A stretch of DNA of 64,000 nt from Morella rubra (Eukaryota > Streptophyta > Magnoliopsida > Fagales > Myricaceae). A program made the translations under genes and the position numbers. Of this stretch, positions 33,905-44,704 are shown one piece after another. A model generated the notes under the pieces. It did not search any database. It was not told the origin of the DNA and worked only from the letters and a program-made list of their open reading frames with translations. The DNA lies in contig CM025856.1 of NCBI GenBank assembly GCA_003952965.2, positions 13,224,386 through 13,288,385 of the forward strand, given 5' to 3'. The stretch's first letter is position 1. Each line of letters starts with the position of its first letter.

Positions 33905-34350
33905 GAACAAAACAACTTAAAACTCAAAACCAACATTAGCCGAACCTATAGAAGGGTGAATAGGTTCTACTACTTTTCTTGTAATTTTTTTAAACTTTAC
34001 TAATAATTTCTGCACAAACTTCACAATAACAAATCAGTAATTTCAATATAAAAATTACTACAACACAATTTATCAAAGCAGAATATAAATCATGCAAATC
34101 AGAATCTAAATCTAAGATTCTTTATAGCCAAAAACACCTAACAATTCTCAGCTTGCTGTTCAACGATTATTAACACTTAATCAAGAACAATGTAAACTAA
34201 TCAATCAAACTTGACACCCAGAAAAACATGTCCATATGTGTATTTTTACTGTTGTCTTCAATTCTTCAAGGAGCTTCATTACACCTTTATATCTCAGAAT
34301 TAAAACTTAATTACATACGAAGTAAAGCCAACTAATATTATTCCCTAACA
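33905..34350 (-). mobile_element. copia LTR, palindrome 2 right
   Basis: Inverted copy of the LTR at 21,498-21,945, ending TTCCCTAACA at 34,350 beside the inverted polypurine tract ATCTCCCCAT. It keeps 'tttatagccaaaaacacc', which the left copy has lost and the 11,913 copy retains, so on this point it is the more ancestral of the two. Confidence 0.6.
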
Positions 34351-34915
34351 ATCTCCCCATTTTGCTAATTTCATGACAAAAATACTCCTCACCCCTAGGA
34401 GATAGATTCTGTTGATCACCACCACATAACCCATTTACATTTGACCAACCTATGAACTCTAATATAGCCTATTCTATAAATTCCTGAGATTTTCTAAAAC
34501 TTGCATCACATACCTCAACAATACACAAACTTCAAACTCATTAGATCAGAATTGAAATTAATCCATCATATCATAGCAATTAATTATTTGTTATGACTAA
34601 GCAAGAGTTTAAGAATACTACTCTCCCCCTGAGACAAGTATTTCTATACAAGATAGAGGAACTCTCCCCCTATGTGTTACATGTTATAACATATACAATA
34701 TAAGCAAAAGTATAATCAACAACCTATGTTAAGAAACTGTAAGATAGATTCAACTATAAATATAAAGTTCCAATAAAAAGATGCATATTCAGCAAATAAC
34801 ATAAACCACCTAAATATCACAAAAAAAAAAAATATAAGCAATTCAATTCTACATCTCCTAATCAGCCATTAGTTTCAACACAAAACAGAATATATGCACT
34901 TCAAAATATCACAAG
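34351..34915 (-). mobile_element. copia 3' region, right arm
   Basis: Inverted counterpart of 20,929-21,497, with the inverted polypurine tract at its left edge and two CTCTCCCCCT blocks near 34,620 and 34,665. It shows the largest arm-to-arm sequence differences of palindrome 2: clustered substitutions near 34,405-34,440 and a 13-base insertion near 34,585. Confidence 0.55.
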
Positions 34916-37307
34916 TGTCACAACCTGTCATATCTCGAGCTTTTGTTTAGCATAACATATTTTTTTGTAAAATCTAGTTTGAGTTTAGTAGTGAATTATG
35001 GGGTAATTAGTGACTAAGTGAGATTAATTAGTACTTGATGTATTAGTTAAAACCTTGATTAGGACCTGATTAAGTGAGAATTGGAGTTCGCAAGTAACTG
35101 AGTTTTTATTCAGGATGTTGAGGAGCACGTTTTGAGTCAATTTAATTTTTTAAGCTAGTAGGACGGATGCTCATCGAAAACCAAACCACATGATTTTTAT
35201 TTACTAATATGTGGGAAGTTCATCCACGAGTTTATGGTTCAATTTTGGAGATTTTTATTTTTCAGAAGCTAGTAGGTCTATTTATTTATGAAAAGATGAA
35301 TTGTGGATAGAAATGAGATGTGGATAGAGATGAAATATGAATAGAGATGAATTGTTGAATAAGATGAATTATGGATAGAGATGAATTGTGGATAGAGATA
35401 AAATTCCGGCAGTCCTAGAGAATGACACATAGCAAGACTAGGAAGCACGAAAATCTAGGAAGCACGAGAAATCAAGGCAAGAAGCACGACGAATCAAGCC
35501 TAAAAAGCACAACGAAAAAGGCTAAACCTAGAGAAGCACGAAGTGTCAAACCGTAGGAGTTTCGATGGTGACTCACCATAGCTACCTTGCCTTGCAGCTG
35601 TTGTAGGTTGCTAGGTGTCGACGTGAGGTGAATGTAGTTTGTTGACTCACCAAAGCTAGCCAGACACGTGTCGAATGTAACCGGCAGTGTTTTCCTATAA
35701 ATAAGGGTTCGGCCATTAGAAAATCTCACCATTTGAGTGAAATCGTAGAGCTTTCACATAGAAGAGAAAAGTCGGGTAGTGAAAAAGGAGGAAAGACTAG
35801 AGAAGCAAGAGTGAATTCGAGTAGAGAAGGAAGAATCAAAGCTTAGAAGATCATAGGAGGAGTTCGGCTACATTAGAGGTAAAGTTTAGTTGGATTTTAA
35901 TTCAAAAGTTTTCTAGATGATTTTGTGAATCTCTTGTTTTTTTCACTATTCTAGCATTCTTGATGTTGTTGCTTTCTTTTTTATTCTTCATTCTTCGCGT
36001 TCTTCGATCTTCCGTGTTCTTGACGAAGAACAAGCTCGTCTTTTCAAAAAAGTCTCATTTTTAAAGTTTGATTTGTTTTCAAGTTCTTTTTCTTTTCAAA
36101 ATTTCTTCCAAATCATGTTTTTCAAAGCATGATTTTATTCTTCTGAAAATATTCTTTGTGTTTTCAAAACTCTTTGTCTTTGATTATGTCAAAATGAGTT
36201 TTTTCTACGTAATGATTAAGTTTTTTAACTGAGAAATCAAGGTGTTGTTTTTTTCCTTCACAACACTTTCTTTTGAATAATGATTTATCATGTTTCTATG
36301 TTTTTCAAATCAAGGATTAAGGTGTTGCATATCATGAATGATATGTATGGGCGTTGACATGAGATATGCATACTTAATCTTGTACTTTGAAAAGGGATGT
36401 GGTTGAGGTTTAAGTGTAGTTAAAGTGTTGCATATCATGAATGATATATATGGGCGTTAACATGAGACATGCATCTTAACGTAATACTGTGAAAACGTGA
36501 TGGTACTGTGCACTAAAGGATGTGTACCATTTGTTGTGCATTCTAGCCGCTCCGTTGTACGCAGAAGATCCTCTATGAGGATATTGTATTCTACTTTGGG
36601 AGTAATGCCGAAATGATACGGTCTGTATTCTACTCTGGAAGTAATACCGCAAATACGGAGTTATAGCTATATCACTCTGCCCAGTGATTCACTCTAGGAG
36701 TGAGAGAATTGGTGGTTGAAAATTAAAAAGATCATTATTAAATAATTGAGTCTTTTCCTTTATTTTCACCTTTTGTTTGTATTTCATTGATGAACAGGTT
36801 TCTTCAATGACTTTTTCATGTCATCTGCTATTTGTTTTATTAACCACTAACTTTACTGAGTCATTTGGACTCACCATTGTTTGTTAAATTTCTTTTAGCA
36901 GAAGTTTAAAATGTACCTAGGAGAATTTACTTAGACTTTGACTCATGAGATCTTGATACTAAGCTGTGGTTTGGTTTTGGTCACTGAGAACCTAGACATC
37001 CTTGTTGATAGCGTCCATAGACGGATTGGTTAGGATCTCCTGATTATATGAAGAAGAAGAATAGAAGAGAATAAGATCAAAAAAACCTTTGTGGATTGTA
37101 CTTATTATTCTTCATGTTTTGTAGACGCACATAGAAGGCAATATTACTTCTCTCTGTGATACAAAGGTTGGAATAAAGTCTTGATGATGTTTATTTCTTA
37201 AAATCCTCTTGCTTTAAAGATCCTCTCACTGGCCGTAACATTAGTTTAATAGCAGCGTCCATTACTATAAAACAGCGCTAGAGGTCTTCACGGTCCAGGC
37301 TATTACA
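34916..37307 (+). mobile_element. Solo LTR, Ty3/gypsy type, right
   Basis: 2,392-bp plus-strand copy of the LTR at 18,512-20,928, beginning TGTCACAACCTGTCATATCT and ending CAGGCTATTACA. TATA-like CCTATAAATAAG lies near 35,694. It is 25 bases shorter than the left copy. Internal 'gatagagatgaattgtgg' words form a short degenerate direct repeat at 35,290-35,400. Confidence 0.65.
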
Positions 37308-37339
37308 CAACCAACTCCATAATATCACAATCCATCCAG

Positions 37340-38157
37340 AATATTACCAGCAATTATCCCAATTAGTTTGTTCAAATATCAACATTAAACATAATAATTT
37401 TAGGAATAGACATAAGAATAGAACACAAAAAGTGCAGATTACTACTCCCCTTTTTGGCAAGAAGTGAGCCAAAAAGGGACTATTCATAGTCTTCAGCACC
37501 AGAAGATAGATTTTCTGCATCCTCTCCACTAGAATGGTCGTCGTCCTCTTCCTCAGAATCTATGTCAGAACCATTAGGAACCTCGGCTCCACCAGCCGTG
37601 CTAGAGGCTCCTTGTGATTCTACCACATTCAGATGTTTACATGGTGGCAACATCACTCATTACTTTCATCAGATTTAATTTCAAAGGTCTCTTGAGTAGC
37701 AAGCAATGAAGATTGCACAGTAGAAGAAGTATTTGATTTCTTAGTAAGTAATTTCAAGGCCTCAACAATATAATTCACATCACAACTCATTGGGCCATGA
37801 CTTGTGGATGAAAATGGTTTTTTGACCTCTATGTGATTTGCTTTGGTTCAAAGTAATGGAACCAAGAGCTTGAGAAAGTTTCAATCGAGGCTTATTACGA
37901 GGAATTATTATGCAATTGGTACTAAGAAACTTCATTATAAGACATGGATAAGAAAGCAAGTTTGTGGAGGAGTTAGAATGAAAAAATCATATATATGTGA
38001 TGGCAGATCTATGCTATCATTAATTAAGAAGGCATACAAGAAGCGCATTCTTTCATATGATAGAGTAGATAAAGATTTTGTAGGAAAGATATTAGTAGAG
38101 ACAATTCTACTAATTATGTGATTGTCAGCAGAGAAAAATCTAGAATGAAATTCTTTA
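37340..38157 (-). pseudogene. Plant-transposon-domain ORF relic, right, cut by gap
   Basis: Minus-strand copy of the 17,658-18,480 part of the ORF relic: the acidic DIDSEEEDDD tail near 37,550 and the C-terminal half of the PF20167-like domain from about 37,850 to 38,157. The plus-strand 92-codon frame here is its antisense shadow. The N-terminal half would lie in the N run. Confidence 0.5.
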
Positions 38158-39157
38158 NNNNNNNNNNNNNNNNNNNNNNNNNNNNNNNNNNNNNNNNNNN
38201 NNNNNNNNNNNNNNNNNNNNNNNNNNNNNNNNNNNNNNNNNNNNNNNNNNNNNNNNNNNNNNNNNNNNNNNNNNNNNNNNNNNNNNNNNNNNNNNNNNNN
38301 NNNNNNNNNNNNNNNNNNNNNNNNNNNNNNNNNNNNNNNNNNNNNNNNNNNNNNNNNNNNNNNNNNNNNNNNNNNNNNNNNNNNNNNNNNNNNNNNNNNN
38401 NNNNNNNNNNNNNNNNNNNNNNNNNNNNNNNNNNNNNNNNNNNNNNNNNNNNNNNNNNNNNNNNNNNNNNNNNNNNNNNNNNNNNNNNNNNNNNNNNNNN
38501 NNNNNNNNNNNNNNNNNNNNNNNNNNNNNNNNNNNNNNNNNNNNNNNNNNNNNNNNNNNNNNNNNNNNNNNNNNNNNNNNNNNNNNNNNNNNNNNNNNNN
38601 NNNNNNNNNNNNNNNNNNNNNNNNNNNNNNNNNNNNNNNNNNNNNNNNNNNNNNNNNNNNNNNNNNNNNNNNNNNNNNNNNNNNNNNNNNNNNNNNNNNN
38701 NNNNNNNNNNNNNNNNNNNNNNNNNNNNNNNNNNNNNNNNNNNNNNNNNNNNNNNNNNNNNNNNNNNNNNNNNNNNNNNNNNNNNNNNNNNNNNNNNNNN
38801 NNNNNNNNNNNNNNNNNNNNNNNNNNNNNNNNNNNNNNNNNNNNNNNNNNNNNNNNNNNNNNNNNNNNNNNNNNNNNNNNNNNNNNNNNNNNNNNNNNNN
38901 NNNNNNNNNNNNNNNNNNNNNNNNNNNNNNNNNNNNNNNNNNNNNNNNNNNNNNNNNNNNNNNNNNNNNNNNNNNNNNNNNNNNNNNNNNNNNNNNNNNN
39001 NNNNNNNNNNNNNNNNNNNNNNNNNNNNNNNNNNNNNNNNNNNNNNNNNNNNNNNNNNNNNNNNNNNNNNNNNNNNNNNNNNNNNNNNNNNNNNNNNNNN
39101 NNNNNNNNNNNNNNNNNNNNNNNNNNNNNNNNNNNNNNNNNNNNNNNNNNNNNNNNN
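38158..39157. other. Scaffold gap, 1,000 N
   Basis: Exactly 1,000 unresolved bases, a typical placeholder length, so the true distance is unknown. The left flank is inside the palindrome-2 copy of the retroelement ORF and the right flank is inside a CACTA transposase gene. The two flanking contigs share no visible element. Open frames reported across the N are meaningless. Confidence 0.99.
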
Positions 39158-39159
39158 TA

Positions 39160-40743
39160 GATCGACTTGAGGCTCAAATCCCTATAACATTGTGTCAACT
39201 TGAAAGGATATTTCCGCCTGCATTCTTTACTGTTATGGTGCACTTGGTCGTACATCTGGTTGCAGAATGTAAGATGGGTGGACCGGTTCAACTTCGGTGG
39301 ATGTATCCTATTGAAAGGTAATATGAATTATAGAGATATGTTATATCACGTTTCTTTGCACGTGTTGTATTTAATAAAGTCTAATATTATTGATGTAGGT
39401 GCATGCACCGTTTCAAATCTTATGTTCGCAACACGGCCGCACCTGAAGGCTCTATTGCTGAAGGATATATAGCAGATGAATGCTTAACATTTTGTTCAAG
39501 ATATTTAGAATCAGTCCCAACGATCTTTAATAGATCACCAAGAAATGTAGACGATACTATGGGAGGAATATCATTTGTTCGTCTTGATATGAAAACATGC
39601 ATGCAGGCTCATCGATATATCCTTTTTAATTGCGATGAGTTAATTCAAATTCGCACGTAAGTGATGTTACACTTCTAACTATTTCATTCAACATGTTTTT
39701 ATCGATGGTGAAATTAATTTTTTAGAATTATTGTCGATGTGTAGAATGCATAAGGAGCGATTGAAGGCAAGAAACCGTAGTAGTCGACCACAGATTATGT
39801 CATCGATAAGATGCATAGGGATGAATTTTGTGACTGGTTTCGAAACTATGTATGTGTTATGTTTAAAATGTTTTGTATTGGCTGATTACTTTGAAACTTA
39901 CAATTAGTTTTAATCTTGACTTGTTGTTCGAGGAAAATAGGTACAAAATATGGACGAGATGATGAAGCATCAACTTCCAAATAGAGTTCGATGGCTTGCT
40001 AAAGGTCCAAACCCCGAAGCTAGATCATTTAGCCGATATGTATATAATGGTGTGAAATTTCGTACAAAAGACAATGAAATAGGCAGAACAACTCAAAATA
40101 GTGGAGTATGTGTGACTGTTGAAGGGGGCACCACATATTACGGGCGAATTATAAGTATCATTGAGTTAAACTATTTTGATGAAGAATGTTTTGTACTATT
40201 CAAATGTGATTGGGTTGACACAGCTATTGGTAGGGGATATAAAGTTGATGAGTTTGGATTCGAACTTGTTAATTTTTCGCGTTTAGTGCATACTGGAGAT
40301 CGATTAAGCGATGATCCATTCATTTTGGCACCACAAGCATCTCAAGTATACTATGTAGCAGATGAAAGACATCCAAATTGGGAAGTAGTTGTCAAGACCA
40401 AACCAAGAGATGTGTTTGATGCTGGTAATGATGACGACATAGATGACTACTGTGAAAATGAACCTTACAATTTCAACGTTGAGCAAAACATCGAGAATGT
40501 ACACGATGATTTGACGTGGTTTAGAAATGAGGTGGAAGGAACAACACTAGATATACCTCAGGAATTTCCTATGGTATGTCAAATATGTCTCTGTTTTTGT
40601 GATTGAAATATTTTTTTCTTACATGCTCAGATTTACCATATATTCGTTTTGTTGATGTTTTGTTTAAGGAAATGTGTTTTGTATTGTTCAATTTGATTTG
40701 AAATCACTTTTATGCATGTCAATACATTGTATAGGTACAATGA
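39160..40743 (+). pseudogene. TNPD/TNP2-like CACTA transposase, 3' exons
   Basis: Exons 39,160-39,317, 39,399-39,656, 39,745-39,849 and 39,941-40,573, all GT-AG, plus a few codons from 40,735. DUF4218 spans the first two (IPITLCQLERIFPPAFFTVM, GGPVQLRWMYPIERCMHRF, KSYVRNTAAPEGSIAEGYI, ADECLTFCSRYL). DUF4216 is in the fourth (RYVYNGVKFRTKDNE, TQNSGVCVTVEGG, VLFKCDWVD, VYYVADERHPNWEVVVKTKP). The third exon should read MHRDEFCDWFRNY but needs a one-base shift before that block, so this copy is probably broken. The catalytic part lies upstream, in the gap. Confidence 0.88.
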
Positions 40744-42670
40744 CGAGGAAGAGATTCAGGACTATATCTTCTTCATCACAGCCACCTGTGCCACCATCAC
40801 AAGAAGCAACGGCATCACAAGAAGCAACGCCGTCACAGCCACCTGCGCATCCTTCAGAACAGGCTACGATGCCATCGTCCGACTATGATCAATCTTTGAA
40901 CGATAATGAAATAATTGGTATGTTCATAACCACAATAGAGATAATCTAAGGGAAATATGTTACTCGATTTCGTTTCACATGCTAAATGTGCAGGTCATAC
41001 TGAAGTCCGGAAAGTGCGTGGCGGCACGCGGATGACGGACGTCTGGAATCTGAAGGAAGACGAATTGATTCCAGTACAATTCAATGGCAATGGGCAGCCA
41101 TTGGGTGATGAAGGGGGAATATTTAACAAATTCACTGGCTGTGTTGCCCGTGTTGCGAATCAAATCCCCCTAGATGCGGCGGACTGGCGTAAAGTCCCAA
41201 TGTCAATAAAAGAGGACTGTTGGAGCCTCATGACGGTATAATTTTGGTTATTTGTCACAATTGTTATTCAACTATATGAATTTAATAATTGACGCACCTA
41301 ACTGTTGGGGTATATTTTGCAGAAACGGTTTACAATCCCCGAGCCTCCATTGGGGGATATTGTCAAGAGCTGGTTCCTCAAAGATTTAGGAGAGAAATGG
41401 AGGAATTACAAGTGTAGTTTAAAGCAAAAATATTTTGATGAGGCCTTTACGCCTCAGTATGTGAAAAATAATGCTCCAACAGACGTTAATTTGGAGCAAT
41501 TTTGCAAATTAGTCGATTTTTGGTATTCTGATGCAGGACGGGTATGACATTTATTTATTCGTATTATAATTTTTATGAATATAACTTCAATTAAATTTTA
41601 ACTGTCTTGATGTTAATGAAGCATCGAAGTCATGCTGGAAAACAAAATAGATCGCTCCAAACGACGGTCCACACTGCAGGATCAAAGAGCTTCGCACGTT
41701 ATGCTCACGAATTGGTATGTAGTACTTTCATTAGTTTCTTTAATAGTATAGTACTTATCATTGTCATTCTTATTTGTAATTTAAAATTTCATCACGATTT
41801 CGTGTTTGTGATGCAGGAAAAAGAGAAACAAGTTCCAATCAATCGAGCGGATTTATATAAAACTGTCCATATGCGTTCTGACGGATCTCCAATAAATCCG
41901 GACGTAGCAGAGAAAATAGTATGTCATTATTACAATTGGAGATTGATTTCAATGTGCGAATATTAATTCAAAATTTAATTGTACGTTGTACTCTCTCAGA
42001 GGCGAATGGAGGAGATTGGACTGAACGATTCAGGAAGTTCACAAACTTTGACGAATTTAGAGTGGATGGCAGCATCGGTTGGTCACCATCTGACCGATAT
42101 GCACAAGTGATTGGTCCAGAACGACATGGTCGCATTCGCGGCGTTGGATTAGGACCAACTCCTTCATCTCATCCTACCAACACCAACGTAAGATACAGTC
42201 AGCCGACATCCTCTAGTAACGAGAGAGCCGTATTTATGGAAAATAGAGTTCAGATGTTGGAGTCTGAAGTAGCATCGCTTAAATCTACAATACAAATGAT
42301 GGCACAAGCTTGGGTAAAAGTTTTATTTACTTATCCTCAAATATTACTATTGACTCTATTTATGTATATTTCGTAGTTAATTAATGTTTGTTTAACTGTT
42401 GTAGGAGCAACGTCAATACCAAGATGTTCCCAATAACAATCAGGTTTCACCAGCAATTCATAGATCATCTCATGCAAGTCGGAAAACAAGTGTTGGTAAG
42501 ATACAAACATAAATGAATACTGTTATTAATTTAATTTTAAGTATGTACTAAGCTCTTTTATCTTTGTTCATGTCATTACTGTTTGTTAATTTTACATTAT
42601 TGTAATAGCAGACAATGCCGATGACGCAGAAAGTGGAGGAGCAGATGGTGCTGAAGGTGGACAGGATTAA
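40740..42670 (+). CDS. TNPA-like CACTA protein (Transposase_24), 8 exons
   Basis: Start ATG at 40,740. Exons 40,740-40,917, 40,994-41,235, 41,323-41,541, 41,622-41,714, 41,817-41,918, 42,000-42,313, 42,405-42,495 and 42,609-42,670. It begins with a Ser/Pro/Gln-rich low-complexity stretch, then RGGTRMTDVWNLKEDELIPV, FNKFTGCVARVANQIPLD, WFLKDLGEKWRNYKCSLKQK and KQVPINRADLYKTVHMRSDG, typical of Transposase_24. It continues with GPERHGRIRGVGLGPTPS, a short coiled-coil-like NRVQMLESEVASLKSTIQM and an acidic Gly/Ala-rich end. In exon 6 the first part (RRMEEIGLNDSGSSQTLTN) and the later part read in different frames, implying one frameshift near 42,085. TNPA-type proteins bind the subterminal repeats. 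Confidence 0.8.
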
Positions 42671-42892
42671 ATTTAGAGTTATTTGTACTTCAATGTCATG
42701 ACTTGTTAGCTTTTAGTCTATTGAGAAAATACCATTAACTTATTTTTGTTTGATGTAAAACTTGTAAGACCCCTTATAATGAAATATATTTTGTTTTATT
42801 GCACTTTTCTTTGTTTGCATTAATCAATTAAAATCTATAATCAAATTTGTATGGTAGGAAAATATAACCCAAAAAAAAATTAAAAAAAAAAA
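42671..42892. other. 3' untranslated region and A-rich spacer
   Basis: Follows the TNPA-like stop. Contains 'aatgaaatatattttg' and A-runs at 42,870-42,895 just before the subterminal repeats. No other feature. Confidence 0.4.
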
Positions 42893-43245
42893 AACCTATA
42901 GCGGCGGTCACTGACCGCCGCTATAGGTGAAACCAACGTAAAGGGTTATAGCGGCGGTCACCTAACCGCCGCTATAACCCTATATCAGACCGCCGCTAAA
43001 AACATGTAGCGGCGGTCACCTGGCCGCCGCTACAGATCGTCCGCGGCAAAAAGTTGGCTCTATAGCGGCGGTCTGACCGCCGCTGTGTGACCGCGTATAC
43101 ACCAGCAGCTCCACAACCGCCGCTATAGGGCTGTGCCGACGGCGATATAGCGGCGGTCACGACCGCCGCTAAAAAACCGCTGCTATAGGATATAGCAGCG
43201 GTTTTGGAACCTATAGCGGCGGTGTACGGCCGCCGCTATAGGTCT
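42893..43245. repeat. CACTA subterminal repeats (TAGCGGCGGTCA)
   Basis: About ten copies, in both orientations, of a 12-14-base motif around TATAGCGGCGGTC / GACCGCCGCTATA. Examples start at about 42,899, 42,949, 43,008, 43,062, 43,148 and 43,211. Pairs of facing copies form short hairpins. The block is far richer in G and C than the rest of the element. In En/Spm such motifs are the binding sites of TNPA and are CpG-methylated in silenced elements. Confidence 0.9.
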
Positions 43246-43246
43246 T

Positions 43247-43259
43247 TATTTCTGTAGTG
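43247..43259 (-). other. CACTA terminal inverted repeat
   Basis: ATTTCTGTAGTG at the plus-strand end, i.e. CACTACAGAAAT read inward, the canonical start of CACTA elements. The partner end is not visible. Confidence 0.88.
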
Positions 43260-44324
43260 CGTAACGATTTTTGCTTACGTGTGAAAAAATGTGACGTTAT
43301 CAGTGAATGACACACTGACATGTGTCCCATAGTCCACGCAAGATGCAACTCGAATTTGTAAAACGTGTTACCCTATAGACTAATTTTTCAAAAGGTGAAA
43401 CTACATGTAGCCCTGATGCAATTAAGCTTTCTTTAAAAAAAAACTTTTCAGCTACTTCCTGGGTTAGTCTGGTTTCGCACACCAGAAAAAACGGAAACCC
43501 AATTGGCTGGATCAAGGGACTTTTTTATTTTCTTCGACGGAAATGTCCAACATTCTTCAACTTGCTGGGGTTTTGGTCCAAGTTTGCTAAGAAACAATAA
43601 GCCGCCAACGTCGTAAAAGGGTGAATGTCTTTTGTCGTCGGAAATTGTCATTTTATATTTGTTTTCCATCAATCTCAGATGAATACGTCGGTGAAAACAG
43701 TCTTTGGGTTCTTCCAGAATTGGAGCAAGATCAAGTTCCACTTTTATGTTTCGTTGTCTAGCAACCGCAAAATCCATATAGGCTCTTTCTTAACCAGAAA
43801 GAAAAATAAAAAAGTTAAATTTTATGTGTTTTTTTTTTTTGTTTTTTTAGTTGGAATGGAAGTTGTGTTTAAAGTCTAAGGAATGAACCAAACTAAAAGT
43901 AATCTCAGTTGGCCTCGTTAACGGAAAATATGTGGTTAATTACAAGGATATGTCACCACCAATTGCAAAGCAGCCACGCGTCCTCAAGTCACTTGAGGGT
44001 GTGTTGTCTTTACAAAAATTTGTCTAGCATGACATTATGAGTTGGCGTAGACATTTGATGTAGATTTTAAATTAATAGTCATTGGTTCAACTTGGTATTT
44101 GGAGTGACTTGAAGACACATGAATGCAATTGGTGGTGACATGTCTCCGTTAGCCATGTTAGATTTATTTCGTTTACGGGCCAACCAAGTTGGTAAAATGA
44201 CCACCCCAAGACGCAAATGATTTCTCAAGGATTAGTATAGGATAAAATAAACCTTAGGAAACAATTTGAGATACGGTCATACCCTAAGGACTAATTAACA
44301 AATTAAGCCAAAAAATAAATATAC
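43260..44324. other. Intergenic, no gene supported
   Basis: Several open frames of 70-110 codons on the minus strand (43,300-43,777) have no recognisable motif. 43,910-44,170 contains two loosely inverted blocks ('tatgtcaccaccaattgcaaagcagcc' and 'aatgcaattggtggtgacatgtctcc'), probably the ends of a small hairpin transposon of about 280 bases. Confidence 0.45.
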
Positions 44325-44672
44325 TTTTTACTTATTAACTATGGAGGTTTGACACATTGCACTCTAAACTATTTTTTCAACATATTGCACCCTCTAACTA
44401 CCAATATTATACACTTTGCACCAAACTATCACTTTGACACATTGCACTCTCCAACTATAAATATTAGACACTTTGCACCCTCCATCTAGCAATAGTATCC
44501 CTGACGATTCAATGAATGGACAATAATATCCTCAATATATGCAAAGTGGGTAAAGGATATTATTGATATTTTGGTTAAAAAACTTGATAAAGGGTGCAAA
44601 GTGTTTAAGATTGGTAGTTAGAGGGTGCAATATGTCAAATCTCTTATAATTAATGGATTAATGGGTTAAAAA
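44325..44672. mobile_element. Hairpin MITE, copy 1
   Basis: About 350 bases whose halves are inverted copies of each other. 'ttgacacattgcactctaaactat' and 'tatgtcaaatctc' pair around 'gcaccctctaactaccaat' / 'attggtagttagagggtgca'. The words 'caccctccaactat' recur in the other copies at 44,705, 49,588 and about 53,300. No coding capacity. Confidence 0.6.
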
Positions 44673-44704
44673 TATTTGGGATTTTTTTTTTCTAAAAAAT
44701 ATAT

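Larger units (their letters stand above)
28165..38157. repeat. Palindrome 2, right arm
   Basis: Inverted copy of 17,658-28,000. It ends at the last base before the run of N, so its outer boundary is set by the assembly and not by biology. In the eight MLO exons the only changes from the left arm are three homopolymer indels and one substitution, a pattern more like sequencing error than ageing. Elsewhere (34,380-34,620) the arms differ by clustered substitutions and 13-35-base indels, more like alleles or separate copies. Confidence 0.92.
39158..43259 (+). mobile_element. CACTA (En/Spm) transposon, 3' part
   Basis: The visible part runs from inside the TNPD-like gene to a clean terminus at 43,259 (TTTCTGTAGTG, inverse of CACTACAGAAA). 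The order is TNPD-like exons (DUF4218, DUF4216), TNPA-like gene (Transposase_24), then about 350 bases of GC-rich inverted subterminal repeats. The 5' terminus and the TNP2 catalytic exons lie in or beyond the gap. The element looks fairly young: most exons are open and splice sites good, though at least two frameshifts are suspected. Confidence 0.92.

Noticed and set aside
38118..39291. Open frames of 350 and 378 codons crossing the N run
   Set aside because: They are open only because N codons contain no stops. The flanking real codons belong to a retroelement relic and a CACTA exon.
42893..43245. CRISPR-like array
   Set aside because: Repeats are short, occur in both orientations, have irregular spacing, lie next to a CACTA end and are in a plant genome. 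They are transposon subterminal repeats.
43300..43777. Minus-strand 71- and 109-codon frames as a gene
   Set aside because: No recognisable domain, no splice-linked continuation, and the two overlap in different frames.
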